42,532 nucleotides of DNA from Sunxiuqinia dokdonensis (GTDB taxonomy: Bacteria; Bacteroidota; Bacteroidia; Bacteroidales; Prolixibacteraceae): positions 1 through 42,532 of the forward strand of contig NZ_LGIA01000145.1 in NCBI RefSeq assembly GCF_001270965.1. The letters are read 5' to 3'. Below are positions 34,301 through 41,629 of this stretch, piece after piece. The first letter of the stretch is position 1. Every line of letters starts with the position of its first letter. The notes beneath the pieces were generated by a model. That model was given only the letters and a program-made list of their open reading frames with translations, had not been told where the DNA came from and made no database searches. Made by a program: the position numbers and the translations under genes.

Positions 34301-34951
34301 TTAAAAAGTATAGCCAATCGAGAATTCTCCCAGGAAACCATTCATAAAAGCATAATCATCGCGGAACACATCGATTGCATCAATCGCAGCCTGGCTCGAC
34401 TTATTCACTTTCAGCTCATCATAAGCATAACCATAACCAAGCGCAAAGTTCAAGGTAAATCCACTCTTCCAAATCCAGCGTTTTCCCACATTCAAACCAA
34501 CGGTACATTCGGGCAGTTTGAAATCGAAATCGCCCGATTCCAAAGTTCCGTCGCCTTTTATTTTTCGATAGCGTGCAAAAGCACCGGCATAAAACGAATT
34601 TAAACCTCCGCCAATGTGATAGCGGTAATTCAGGATCATAGCTTTTCCACTGGCATCGATTTTTGCGTCGGAATAGGTTTTCGGAATGGTTTCCAAATCG
34701 CCTCGTAATACAAGCCCATGATTTTCGCCAAACAGATGCTCGATGTTGGCCGAGTAAAACCCGAAAGCAACTCCTCCCGGACAAACATTGATTGCTGTTT
34801 TGGCAGGACTTATCCATCGTTCTGATTCATTTTTTTCATGGCTTTGGGCACTTGCATTTCCCGCTAATAAAACAGCGAATAAAAATACTGCTGAGTAAGA
34901 CATTCTTTTTACTCTTCTGAACATGTTGTTTTTCCTGATTCTTGTTTTCAT
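34301..34951 (-). CDS. Predicted outer-membrane beta-barrel protein (DUF3575-like)
   Basis: A 216-residue exported protein. A basic N-terminus and hydrophobic segment ending NASAQS form a signal peptide; the mature part has alternating strands (VAFGFYSANIEHLF, MILNYRYHIGG, FTLNFALGYGYAY) and ends in the aromatic GYTF, as for small outer-membrane barrels. The resemblance to DUF3575 is by overall pattern and not certain. The most upstream ATG at 34951 was used; in-frame ATGs at 34924 and 34903 are equally possible and would give a more standard signal peptide. It sits 58 bp upstream of the DUF4386 gene. Confidence 0.75.
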   Translation of the reverse strand: MKTRIRKNNMFRRVKRMSYSAVFLFAVLLAGNASAQSHEKNESERWISPAKTAINVCPGGVAFGFYSANIEHLFGENHGLVLRGDLETIPKTYSDAKIDASGKAMILNYRYHIGGGLNSFYAGAFARYRKIKGDGTLESGDFDFKLPECTVGLNVGKRWIWKSGFTLNFALGYGYAYDELKVNKSSQAAIDAIDVFRDDYAFMNGFLGEFSIGYTF

Positions 34952-34990
34952 TCAATAAAAATTGTTTATTGAGAACTTACAATCGCTGTT

Positions 34991-35671
34991 TTAGAAATTT
35001 ATTCCGATATATATATTTGGCTCAAGAAGGAAATAGTTTCTCCATTTGTCATCCAATTCTTTGAAACCTTCCGGTGCTTTAGTTTCGAACGCCCAAAATT
35101 GCGAATGGACCTGAGGTTCTATGAAAAATCGTTTTTTCTTGCCAAATTCGAAATGGTAGCCTACGTGAAAGGAATTATAAACTTTAAAACCATTTCCAAG
35201 CTTATTACCGTCAAGATCCATGTAGGTTTGAAATTGCGGTAAAACTTCAATCGTTGCAAATAGCCCTTTCCATAGCATACGTTGGTACGTTATACCAATT
35301 CCTGATTCTCGTACATGCCCCGGATAAAATTCACTTTCTGTTTCTAACTTATCCAAAAGACCATCCCACCATAGAATTCCCATAGGTTGAAACAATCGCC
35401 AGGAGGCAAGCTTCAATCCTATGATATTCTTATTATCCAGGTTACGCTTTACATGAAGCTCTATCATTTGTGTACTTGTTCGATCGTTCCAGCCCCCTTC
35501 AATAGGATCTGTTATAATAAAATAAGGTAAGCTTACACTGTACTTATGAGCTACTTCTGTCTCTTTGCCCGAGGTTGGCTTTTTTTGTGCAAAAGCACCA
35601 AATGTGCTTGATGTTAAAACAAGAATTAGTAGAAATTTTCCTAACATCCGTGGTTCTATAGAATTTTTCAT
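34991..35671 (-). CDS. Predicted outer-membrane protein of unknown function
   Basis: A 226-residue exported protein with a signal peptide ending near GAFAQ. The mature part is strand-rich with many aromatics (IIGLKLASWRLFQPMG, FHVGYHFEFGKKKRFFIEP) and ends in IYIGINF, with a terminal Phe typical of barrels recognised by the BAM complex. I do not recognise the family. It is the first gene after the TPR-AraC regulator gene, with 149 bp between, and may mark the first gene of the regulated run. Confidence 0.72.
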   Translation of the reverse strand: MKNSIEPRMLGKFLLILVLTSSTFGAFAQKKPTSGKETEVAHKYSVSLPYFIITDPIEGGWNDRTSTQMIELHVKRNLDNKNIIGLKLASWRLFQPMGILWWDGLLDKLETESEFYPGHVRESGIGITYQRMLWKGLFATIEVLPQFQTYMDLDGNKLGNGFKVYNSFHVGYHFEFGKKKRFFIEPQVHSQFWAFETKAPEGFKELDDKWRNYFLLEPNIYIGINF

Positions 35672-35732
35672 TTTAAAGAGTTTTAGATTATTTCATTGAT
35701 GATGCAAAGATGCAGCACAAAAAAGAGTAGAT

Positions 35733-35756
35733 CGTCCGAAATTGTAATTCGGGACG
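35733..35756. promoter_or_regulatory. Imperfect palindrome between the regulator and the hydrolase run
   Basis: CGTCCGAA and TTCGGGACG face each other across seven bases, about 62 bp upstream of the first outer-membrane protein gene and 65 bp downstream of the regulator stop. It could be an operator for the run or the end hairpin of the regulator transcript. Confidence 0.3.
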
Positions 35757-35820
35757 TATTGGTGAGAATCCGAACTTGGATGAGGTTTCGAACTGCGAGA
35801 AAAAGAGAAGCTAAAAAAGA

Positions 35821-37617
35821 TTACTGCCTGGCCTGCTTTAACCAGATCCCGGGAGTGGTATTTTCAATCTTTTTGAAGTAAGCATTAAAAACTGTCTTCG
35901 AATTAAAACCACTTTCGTAGGCCAATCCTAAAATAGTTATATGAGCGTTTTTATCATCAACAGCAATTTCTTTAAAATGTGCCAATCTGAATTGGTTGAC
36001 AAACTCGTTAAAATTCATGCCCGTTTTTTCGTTAATCAGGAAAGAAAGCCGGTTTGGGTGCAACTGTACACTTCCGGCCAAACGACTGAGGTTAAGCTGC
36101 GCATCGAGAAATGGTTTTTCAGCATCAATAAAATCCATCAGTTTTTTCATCTGAACATCAAGCTCCGATCGGCTGGGTTTTGAATCTGCCGTTTTATCGG
36201 TTGATACTTTCTCCACTTCCTGATATTCGAAATTGGAACAATGAAGCTTGGCAAATCCATCAAATTCGCGCAAAGGCTCCAACGAGGGATCTTGCCGGAA
36301 GTTGATAATTTGCCCCCTTTTCTGTTCAATATATTCTTTCAGCAGCTCAAAAGCTTCTTCTTTGTGATTGGCATTGGCAAGAATAAACAATTCATAGGGA
36401 ACCATCTGGCGTTCGTCTTTTGCCACCTCTCGCCATTCTTCTATTGTTGCTGAAGGTAAAACTTTCTTACTGCCATTAATTACCTTGAAAAGCAAACGTT
36501 TGGTAGCCGCATTTTCATGATCGGAAATAAACGCTTCAAAAATATCCTTTTGGTTGAGCCAAATCAGGCACAGGGTTTTCAGTTCGTAGGCCAACACAAA
36601 TTCAGGATTGATGTATAAGGCTTTTTCCACCAGCTCCAAGGCAAGCTCAAATTTCCGTTGGTAATAATTAATGTTCGCCAGTGTATAATAATGGTTCGCC
36701 GAAAGCGGATCCACGTCCATCGCTCTTCGAATATACTCTTCGGCCTGCGGCCAATAGCCATGCGCCAGGAAAAGCTCGGCCATCGCTTCCAGGGCATCGG
36801 TATATTTTGGATAAAGTTCGAGTGTTTCGCACAACTGCGTGTAGGTAGGCTGAAAATCCCAATTCTTCCAAAAAGTACGGCCAACAAACGACATTCCGTA
36901 TTCGGGTAAAGACTTATCGATATCGGCAGCAATCATAAAATTATGAGTGGCTTTGGAAAAACCCTCCTCTGCGGGCATGTAGCCCCAGGCCGCCAACAAA
37001 CCGTAACTCTGCACCAGTCCGTAATATGCTCGAGCAAACCCGGGATCAAGTGCTACCGAGGCTTCGTAGTATTTTGTGGCTTCACGGATGGAATCAGCGT
37101 CCCATTTTAGCTGGTAAAAATGCCCCTTCAGGTACAACTCATAGGCTTGCATGTTTTTGGTTGGTTTGCCCACCAAATGTTCCTGGATATTAAAGTGGCC
37201 GAAGTTTTCGCGAATCTGGTTGGCAATCAGCAGACTGATTTCATCCTGAAGTTCGAAAATATCTTCCAGGTTACGGTCAAAGTTTTTTGACCAAAAATGT
37301 GTGCCGTCTGCCGCATTAATTAACTGAGCGGTTATACGCACCCGGTTTTGAACTTTCCTCACGCTGCCTTCTAACACAGCCGAAACAACCAGCTGACGGC
37401 CAATCTCGCGCACATCGATATTTTTCCCCTTAAACGAGAACGACGAAGTGCGCGCAATTACTTTCAAACCTTCAATACGTGTTAATGCATTGATTATTTC
37501 TTCCGTTATTCCATCGCTAAAATATTCGTTTTCAACATCGGCACTCATATTCACAAAAGGAAGCACTGCTATCGATTTTACTTCTGTTGAAGGAGGGGAG
37601 TATTTTTCAGCATTCAT
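35821..37617 (-). CDS. TPR-containing AraC-type transcriptional regulator with TolB-like N-terminus
   Basis: A 598-residue cytoplasmic regulator of a composite type. The N-terminal domain (about 12-150, with SIAVLPFVNMSADVENEYFSDGITEEI) is the CyaE/FlgO-like domain seen in adenylate-cyclase-linked TPR proteins. The middle (about 165-440) is a set of TPR-like helical repeats (AYELYLKGHFY, YYEASVALDPGFARAYYGL, VEKALYINPEFVLAYEL). The C-terminus (about 490-598) is an AraC/XylS helix-turn-helix pair (LSRLAGSVQLHPNRLSFLINE and ITILGLAYESGFNSKTVFNAYFKK). No cyclase catalytic domain is present. It heads the minus-strand run of hydrolase and membrane genes and is the obvious candidate regulator. The ATG at 37617 was chosen over a frame 25 codons longer. 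Confidence 0.9.
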   Translation of the reverse strand: MNAEKYSPPSTEVKSIAVLPFVNMSADVENEYFSDGITEEIINALTRIEGLKVIARTSSFSFKGKNIDVREIGRQLVVSAVLEGSVRKVQNRVRITAQLINAADGTHFWSKNFDRNLEDIFELQDEISLLIANQIRENFGHFNIQEHLVGKPTKNMQAYELYLKGHFYQLKWDADSIREATKYYEASVALDPGFARAYYGLVQSYGLLAAWGYMPAEEGFSKATHNFMIAADIDKSLPEYGMSFVGRTFWKNWDFQPTYTQLCETLELYPKYTDALEAMAELFLAHGYWPQAEEYIRRAMDVDPLSANHYYTLANINYYQRKFELALELVEKALYINPEFVLAYELKTLCLIWLNQKDIFEAFISDHENAATKRLLFKVINGSKKVLPSATIEEWREVAKDERQMVPYELFILANANHKEEAFELLKEYIEQKRGQIINFRQDPSLEPLREFDGFAKLHCSNFEYQEVEKVSTDKTADSKPSRSELDVQMKKLMDFIDAEKPFLDAQLNLSRLAGSVQLHPNRLSFLINEKTGMNFNEFVNQFRLAHFKEIAVDDKNAHITILGLAYESGFNSKTVFNAYFKKIENTTPGIWLKQARQ

Positions 37618-37692
37618 CAATTTGGTTCTATTTGTTGGTAAGTAGCCAGATTGGAAACATTCGGTTATTAGGAATGGTTGAATCACAAACAA

Positions 37693-38509
37693 AATTCCGA
37701 ATATTTTATCAAATAATCAATCTGGCATGGCCTGTTGAATCTGCTCTTCTTCCTATGGTCTAACCACAGCCGATGCAGGCTAGTGTATCATGCTCGCCGA
37801 AATCCACCAGGCAGACCTGCCCGTTTGAAACAGAAATTCCTGATTCAACCAAAGGATTCGATAATCGACAAACTCCTGCTGCCCGGCTTGTGCGCCCGTG
37901 TTGGCATTTGCTCGTCGGGCTTTGTACGCTGGAAAAACAAATCCCGGTCCAGCCTGGCTCGTTGCTGTTTACGACCATCTGCGTTATTATTTAAACTCAT
38001 TCCAAATACAATAGGGCTACCCACTTTTTTAAGCTATTTCATAGGTCAGTACCATTAAAATGATAGTTTTGTTTAACCATTGCAATTCTGAACAATCGAT
38101 TCCCGGCCGGGGAAAGAGACCATTCAATAGGAGGACTTGATAGAATGCCTGTTTTGGCAGACCAAGCGGAACGAATTGATACCCTTGGGCAGGCATTGCC
38201 AAGTGAGCAGCGCAGATCGAAAGAACAAAGGATGGGGCGGGGAGGTGGCATCGAGCGGTGCAGACGGATTGATGGCAACCGTGTGCAATTGCTCAACATA
38301 TTGTAGCTGCTGTGGTCAAACCAAAAAATTAAATCAAACATCTGGATGCAACGGAACAGTTGGCAAAAAACAAGGAAGCCAGAACGGGCGGATGACCGGG
38401 AACACGGTGAAGGCCCCAGAAGAACAGCGCAAACCACGGGGCAGCGCTGCAAGCCGTCGCCCGAATCGGTGCATACCTGCCGGAAATGGAAGAAGTACGG
38501 TCTTGTTGC
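37693..38509. other. Gene-poor stretch without a recognisable gene
   Basis: About 800 bp, visibly richer in G and C after 38100 than the flanking genes. Open frames exist on both strands but share no recognisable motif and their Cys/Arg/Ser-rich products lack coding character. The run between 38130 and 38500 may be a decayed mobile or coding segment. No terminal repeats or transposase motifs were seen. Confidence 0.5.
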
Positions 38510-38833
38510 AATTCCAGGCGGTCGTGTCACAATTCCAGACGGAATTTTCCAATTCCAGGCGGTATTGTCGCAATTCTGGATGGTAGCTCGTAATTCTGAG
38601 CGGTCGTGTCGCAAAACCAGGCGGAATTTTCCAATTCTGGCCGGTATTGTCGCTTTTCCAGGCGGTAGCTTGCAAATCCAGCCGGTATGGAGTAATTCCA
38701 GCCGGTATGGAGCAGTTCTGGATGGTATGGGGCAGTTCCAGGCGGTAGCTTGCAGTTCCAGATGGTATGGAGCAGTTCCGGATGGTATAGAGCAGTTCCG
38801 GGTGGTAGCTTCCAATTCCAGCCGGTATGGGCA
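38510..38833. repeat. Sixteen-unit modular 20/21-bp tandem array
   Basis: Units start at 38510, 38531, 38551, 38572, 38592, 38613, 38633, 38654, 38674 and then every 20 bp to 38814. Each has a 12-bp core near AATTCCAGGCGG followed by one of five tails: (1) TCGTGTCRC, (2) AATTTTCC, (3) TATTGTCGC, (4) TAGCTYGY, (5) TATGGAGC. The tail order is 1-2-3-4-1-2-3-4-5-5-5-4-5-5-4-5. Tails 1 and 3 are 9 bp and the others 8 bp, which explains why spacing alternates between 21 and 20 at first and then stays at 20. Units 1-4 and 5-8 form an 82-bp higher-order duplication. Several frames stay open through the array on both strands; none is taken as a gene. Confidence 0.92.
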
Positions 38834-38951
38834 AAATCAAAACCGGGGGGCCTTGCCGGATTTTGGGAACGCTGAAAAATGAGGCTTTGCTTAAGGAGTG
38901 GTGGGAGAAAATTCTTGTTTCTGATCACCCTCTAACTTAAATAAAAACATC

Positions 38952-39599
38952 ATGAACAAAGAGATTGATGAATTATTATTGAAAGCGAACACTGGCATCA
39001 ACAATGCGTTGAGCCACCCGGATGTGTCCGGACTGATGAGTCCGTTCGGCTATACGTCCGAGAAGTTGACCGCCGGCAAAGCCATTTTGACCCACGCTCA
39101 AAATCTGCAGGCGCTGCAGGTGAAAGAGGCAGGCGAACAGGATGGTGCCAGCAATGAGCTCCAACGAAAATGGTCGGAAGCTCATCATATTTACATGACC
39201 TACGTAACAATTGCCCGAATTACCTTTAAAAACGAACCGGGCATGTGGACCAAGCTGCAGATCGGCGGCAGGCGTAAACAAAGCTACTCTGGCAGGATTA
39301 GCCAGGCGCGGATGTTTTACGTTAACCTGATGGCCGACGAAGCAGCCATGACTAAAGTGAGCGAGTTTGGTGTGACCACGGAGAAACTACAGGCCGGATT
39401 GGCACTGGTAGAGGAAGTGGAAAATCAACTGGCCATTTATACGAAGGAAACCGGCGAATCGCAGGACGCTACCAAGGCCCGCGACGAAGCGGTGGACGTA
39501 TTGCATGAGTGGTACTCCGATTTTAAGGCCATTGCCCGCCTTGCGCTGCAAGAACGTCCGCAGTTGCTCGAAATTCTGGGAATCATAGAACCATCTTAA
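38952..39599 (+). CDS. All-helical protein with two-fold internal duplication, function unknown
   Basis: A 215-residue protein without signal peptide or membrane segment. Two homologous halves are visible: residues about 33-105 (FGYTSEKLTAGKAIL, KEAGEQDGASNELQRKW, YVTIARITFKNEP) and about 139-210 (FGVTTEKLQAGLALV, KETGESQDATKARDEA, FKAIARLALQERP). Each half would form a short bundle of helices. The connecting segment holds GGRRKQSYSGRI, a basic patch. I do not know a characterised homologue. The gene begins 118 bp downstream of the modular tandem array and is followed by its own terminator, so it is a single-gene unit. The ATG at 38952 follows an A-rich leader. Confidence 0.88.
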   Translation: MNKEIDELLLKANTGINNALSHPDVSGLMSPFGYTSEKLTAGKAILTHAQNLQALQVKEAGEQDGASNELQRKWSEAHHIYMTYVTIARITFKNEPGMWTKLQIGGRRKQSYSGRISQARMFYVNLMADEAAMTKVSEFGVTTEKLQAGLALVEEVENQLAIYTKETGESQDATKARDEAVDVLHEWYSDFKAIARLALQERPQLLEILGIIEPS

Positions 39600-39605
39600 T
39601 TAAAA

Positions 39606-39639
39606 AACCCCCGGTCTATTTGGGTGATGGCCGGGGGTT
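39606..39639 (+). terminator. Rho-independent terminator after the duplicated helical protein gene
   Basis: AACCCCCGG (39606-39614) pairs perfectly with CCGGGGGTT (39631-39639) around a 16-base loop, six bases after the stop codon, followed by TCATTTC. The stem is very GC-rich; the T-tract is short. Confidence 0.78.
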
Positions 39640-39762
39640 CATTTCAAATTCCGAATTTCAGGAACTAAAGGCCTATTACCGAAATCCGTTCGATCAAATG
39701 CGGTCTTTAAAACAATAAATCCTTACTTTTAGCAAGCAAATTTCAATTCAAAAATTTACCAG

Positions 39763-39898
39763 ATGATAGACCTTAATCAATTTTAAACCCCGACATTAAA
39801 ACCAGAAAACCAGAAAATTATCGTCGAGTATAATAGCGGAATATATTTAGTTGGTTAATATACAGAGACGTTGGGGAAAATACTAATGAACCGAACTA
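39763..39898 (+). pseudogene. Possible short gene relic
   Basis: An ATG at 39763 opens MIDLNQF-stop. Further pieces in shifted frames read LKPENQKIIVEYNSGIYLVG and then WLIYRDVGENTNEPN up to a stop, as if a small protein had suffered a stop and a frameshift. The pieces join smoothly if the frame is corrected, but the evidence is thin and no family was recognised. Confidence 0.25.
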
Positions 39899-39909
39899 AT
39901 GACTAAAAT

Positions 39910-41427
39910 ATGAGGATAATATTGAAAATAATACTGATGCTCCCTTTCTTGATTTTATCAGGAGCTTTATATTTTATTATTCAAGATGGCAATTTCCAAA
40001 CCTATAATCGAGCTTTTATAACTGCGAGTATAACAATCGCTATTTTTGCAATTAACTTTTCATTTTTGCAACTTCAAAACAATAAGTATAAACAGTTACA
40101 GAATAAGATATCTGGGCAACAACTTACCTTTTCGATAATAACTTTGTTTGTTTCTCTTGCTCCACTAATCACCTTAGCAATAAATGAAACTTATGTGCCA
40201 ACAGTTAGTTTTATCGCAATCCCGATACTTGCGTATAGCAGTATTTTATTATGGCAAATATCCTATGATACTATAAATCCTATATTCTTAATAAACAGAA
40301 ATAACAAGGAAAGAAAACTAAAACGATTTTTAAGACGCTTTGATAAAGCCAATCAAGAAAAACAACTTTTCCTAAAAAAGTATGATTCAACTATTCCAAC
40401 AGAAACACCAATGCATGATTTTGGAAGCTCAAAATTTGCAACAATTTCTGTAAAGAATGACCCATTTTTCAGGATTAGAAACATTTGCATACTATCATTA
40501 GAAAATGGTGATATAAGTGTTTTTATTCAAGCAATTGAAAGCTTTTTTGAGCTCATCGAAAAATATTTAGACTATGAACTCAAAGAGAAAAAAGATAGTC
40601 GATTCAAATTATATCAGCACATTGAGAATAATCTTAGCTCAATTTTTAACAAGGCTATCGGAACAAATGAAAAAACAGACTTTCAAAATAAGTTAATCGA
40701 AACAGCAACAATCTTTTTTAAGAAATCTTCTGAAAAGTTCCTTCAGACTCATGAATTAGTCAGAAATCTTCTTGGGTCACAGTTTAAATTTTCAATGAAA
40801 ATTGTTGAAAATGGGAATATCTCGGGTGCCATGATTTTTACTTCAACATGTAGATATTTAGTTCAGAATGGGATTATTAATCCTCCTCCTAAAAAGGAGA
40901 ATGATTTTTTCATGGTCCATTTACCATTCCTATCTGGATACATTAAGGAATTAGGTTCAAAGGCTGTCGTTGTAAACGATTCAGATTTTCTTTATAGATG
41001 TTTGGAAGAGTTGGGTTATTTAGGATGTACAGGAGTAAAAAACAATGATGTTTCAACTGGAAAGTTAGCACTCCAATATATTGTACAACTTGGTCGTGAA
41101 TCACGAGCGAAGAAAATGAAATGTTTTTGGACTCATTGTGCATTAGAACCATGGGAACATGCTCACGAACGAATTTGGTGGTTGCTCTCTTGGGTAGCTA
41201 CATTGGATGAATCGACACATCGCCATTGGCTTGATATCTTCGAAACTGGCTACTCTCGAATTTTAGGATTCAAAGTTGAGTTGTCGTCAGAAGAAAAAGA
41301 TGGTAAGGTTGGATTCAGGATAAAGGAAACAAATGAAAAATACGTAGAGGGATTCTCAAGTGATGGATATACTAAGAATGTTGATTATTCCGATTTTAAT
41401 GAAATAAAAGAATTGAAACTATGGTAA
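39910..41427 (+). CDS. AT-rich membrane-anchored protein of unknown function
   Basis: A 505-residue protein. Four hydrophobic segments occupy the N-terminal third (about 5-25, 32-52, 72-92, 98-118), followed by a basic stretch (NRNNKERKLKRFLRRFDK) and a large, mostly helical cytoplasmic region (about 150-505) with no catalytic motif that I recognise; WTHCALEPWEHAHERIWW near residue 415 is the most distinctive segment. Codon use is strongly AT-biased compared with the genes before 39.6 kb, which suggests recent acquisition. The start ATG at 39910 follows several stops. It precedes a hairpin repeat and a RhuM-Doc gene. A defence or toxin role is possible from context only. Confidence 0.75.
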   Translation: MRIILKIILMLPFLILSGALYFIIQDGNFQTYNRAFITASITIAIFAINFSFLQLQNNKYKQLQNKISGQQLTFSIITLFVSLAPLITLAINETYVPTVSFIAIPILAYSSILLWQISYDTINPIFLINRNNKERKLKRFLRRFDKANQEKQLFLKKYDSTIPTETPMHDFGSSKFATISVKNDPFFRIRNICILSLENGDISVFIQAIESFFELIEKYLDYELKEKKDSRFKLYQHIENNLSSIFNKAIGTNEKTDFQNKLIETATIFFKKSSEKFLQTHELVRNLLGSQFKFSMKIVENGNISGAMIFTSTCRYLVQNGIINPPPKKENDFFMVHLPFLSGYIKELGSKAVVVNDSDFLYRCLEELGYLGCTGVKNNDVSTGKLALQYIVQLGRESRAKKMKCFWTHCALEPWEHAHERIWWLLSWVATLDESTHRHWLDIFETGYSRILGFKVELSSEEKDGKVGFRIKETNEKYVEGFSSDGYTKNVDYSDFNEIKELKLW

Positions 41428-41460
41428 TAAAGTACTTTGCCTAATAAATTGTATATGGCA

Positions 41461-41541
41461 GGCGGGGGTTTTAGCGGTCTGACAAGTCCGACCAGTGTTG
41501 CCTTCTGCAGGTCTGACAGGATTTCTCTTAGAAATCCCGCC
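41461..41541. repeat. Nested-hairpin intergenic repeat
   Basis: Outer arms GGCGGG (41461-41466) and CCCGCC (41536-41541) enclose two smaller hairpins: GGTC-T-GAC with GTC-C-GACC (41476-41493) and GGATTTCT-CTT-AGAAATCC (41519-41537, sharing its last bases with the outer arm). GGTCTGACA occurs twice (41476 and 41510) as a direct repeat. It resembles the GGTCTGACAGG-type interspersed elements of Bacteroidota genomes; this resemblance is from memory and unverified. Confidence 0.6.
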
Positions 41542-41608
41542 CGACAACTTACAAGTGACCGTTAACGTGCATTATGGAAAAAGACAAAAAAGTCACTTAA
41601 AGATTGGC

Positions 41609-41616
41609 TATATTTG
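41609..41616 (+). promoter_or_regulatory. Candidate -7 element of the RhuM-Doc gene
   Basis: TATATTTG is an exact TAnnTTTG match 13 bp before the ATG at 41630, which implies a very short leader. No matching -33 box was found. Confidence 0.4.
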
Positions 41617-41629
41617 AGAAAAATCAAAT

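Noticed and set aside
37760-37978. Small minus-strand frame ending in a Cys-rich tail
   Set aside because: No homology pattern, no partner gene, and an overlapping equally open plus-strand frame.
38510-38833. CRISPR array
   Set aside because: The constant part is only 12 bp, the variable part 8-9 bp and drawn from five sequences; no cas gene is present.
38039-38928. Several overlapping open frames of 130-260 codons on both strands around the 20-bp array
   Set aside because: All run through the repeat in different frames at once, which low stop-codon content of the unit explains; products are Cys/Arg/Ser-rich and unlike any family.
41428-41629. Integron attC site before the RhuM-Doc gene
   Set aside because: CGTTAAC resembles a core site, but a matching complementary core at the other end and the usual bulged stem were not found; described as a nested-hairpin repeat instead.
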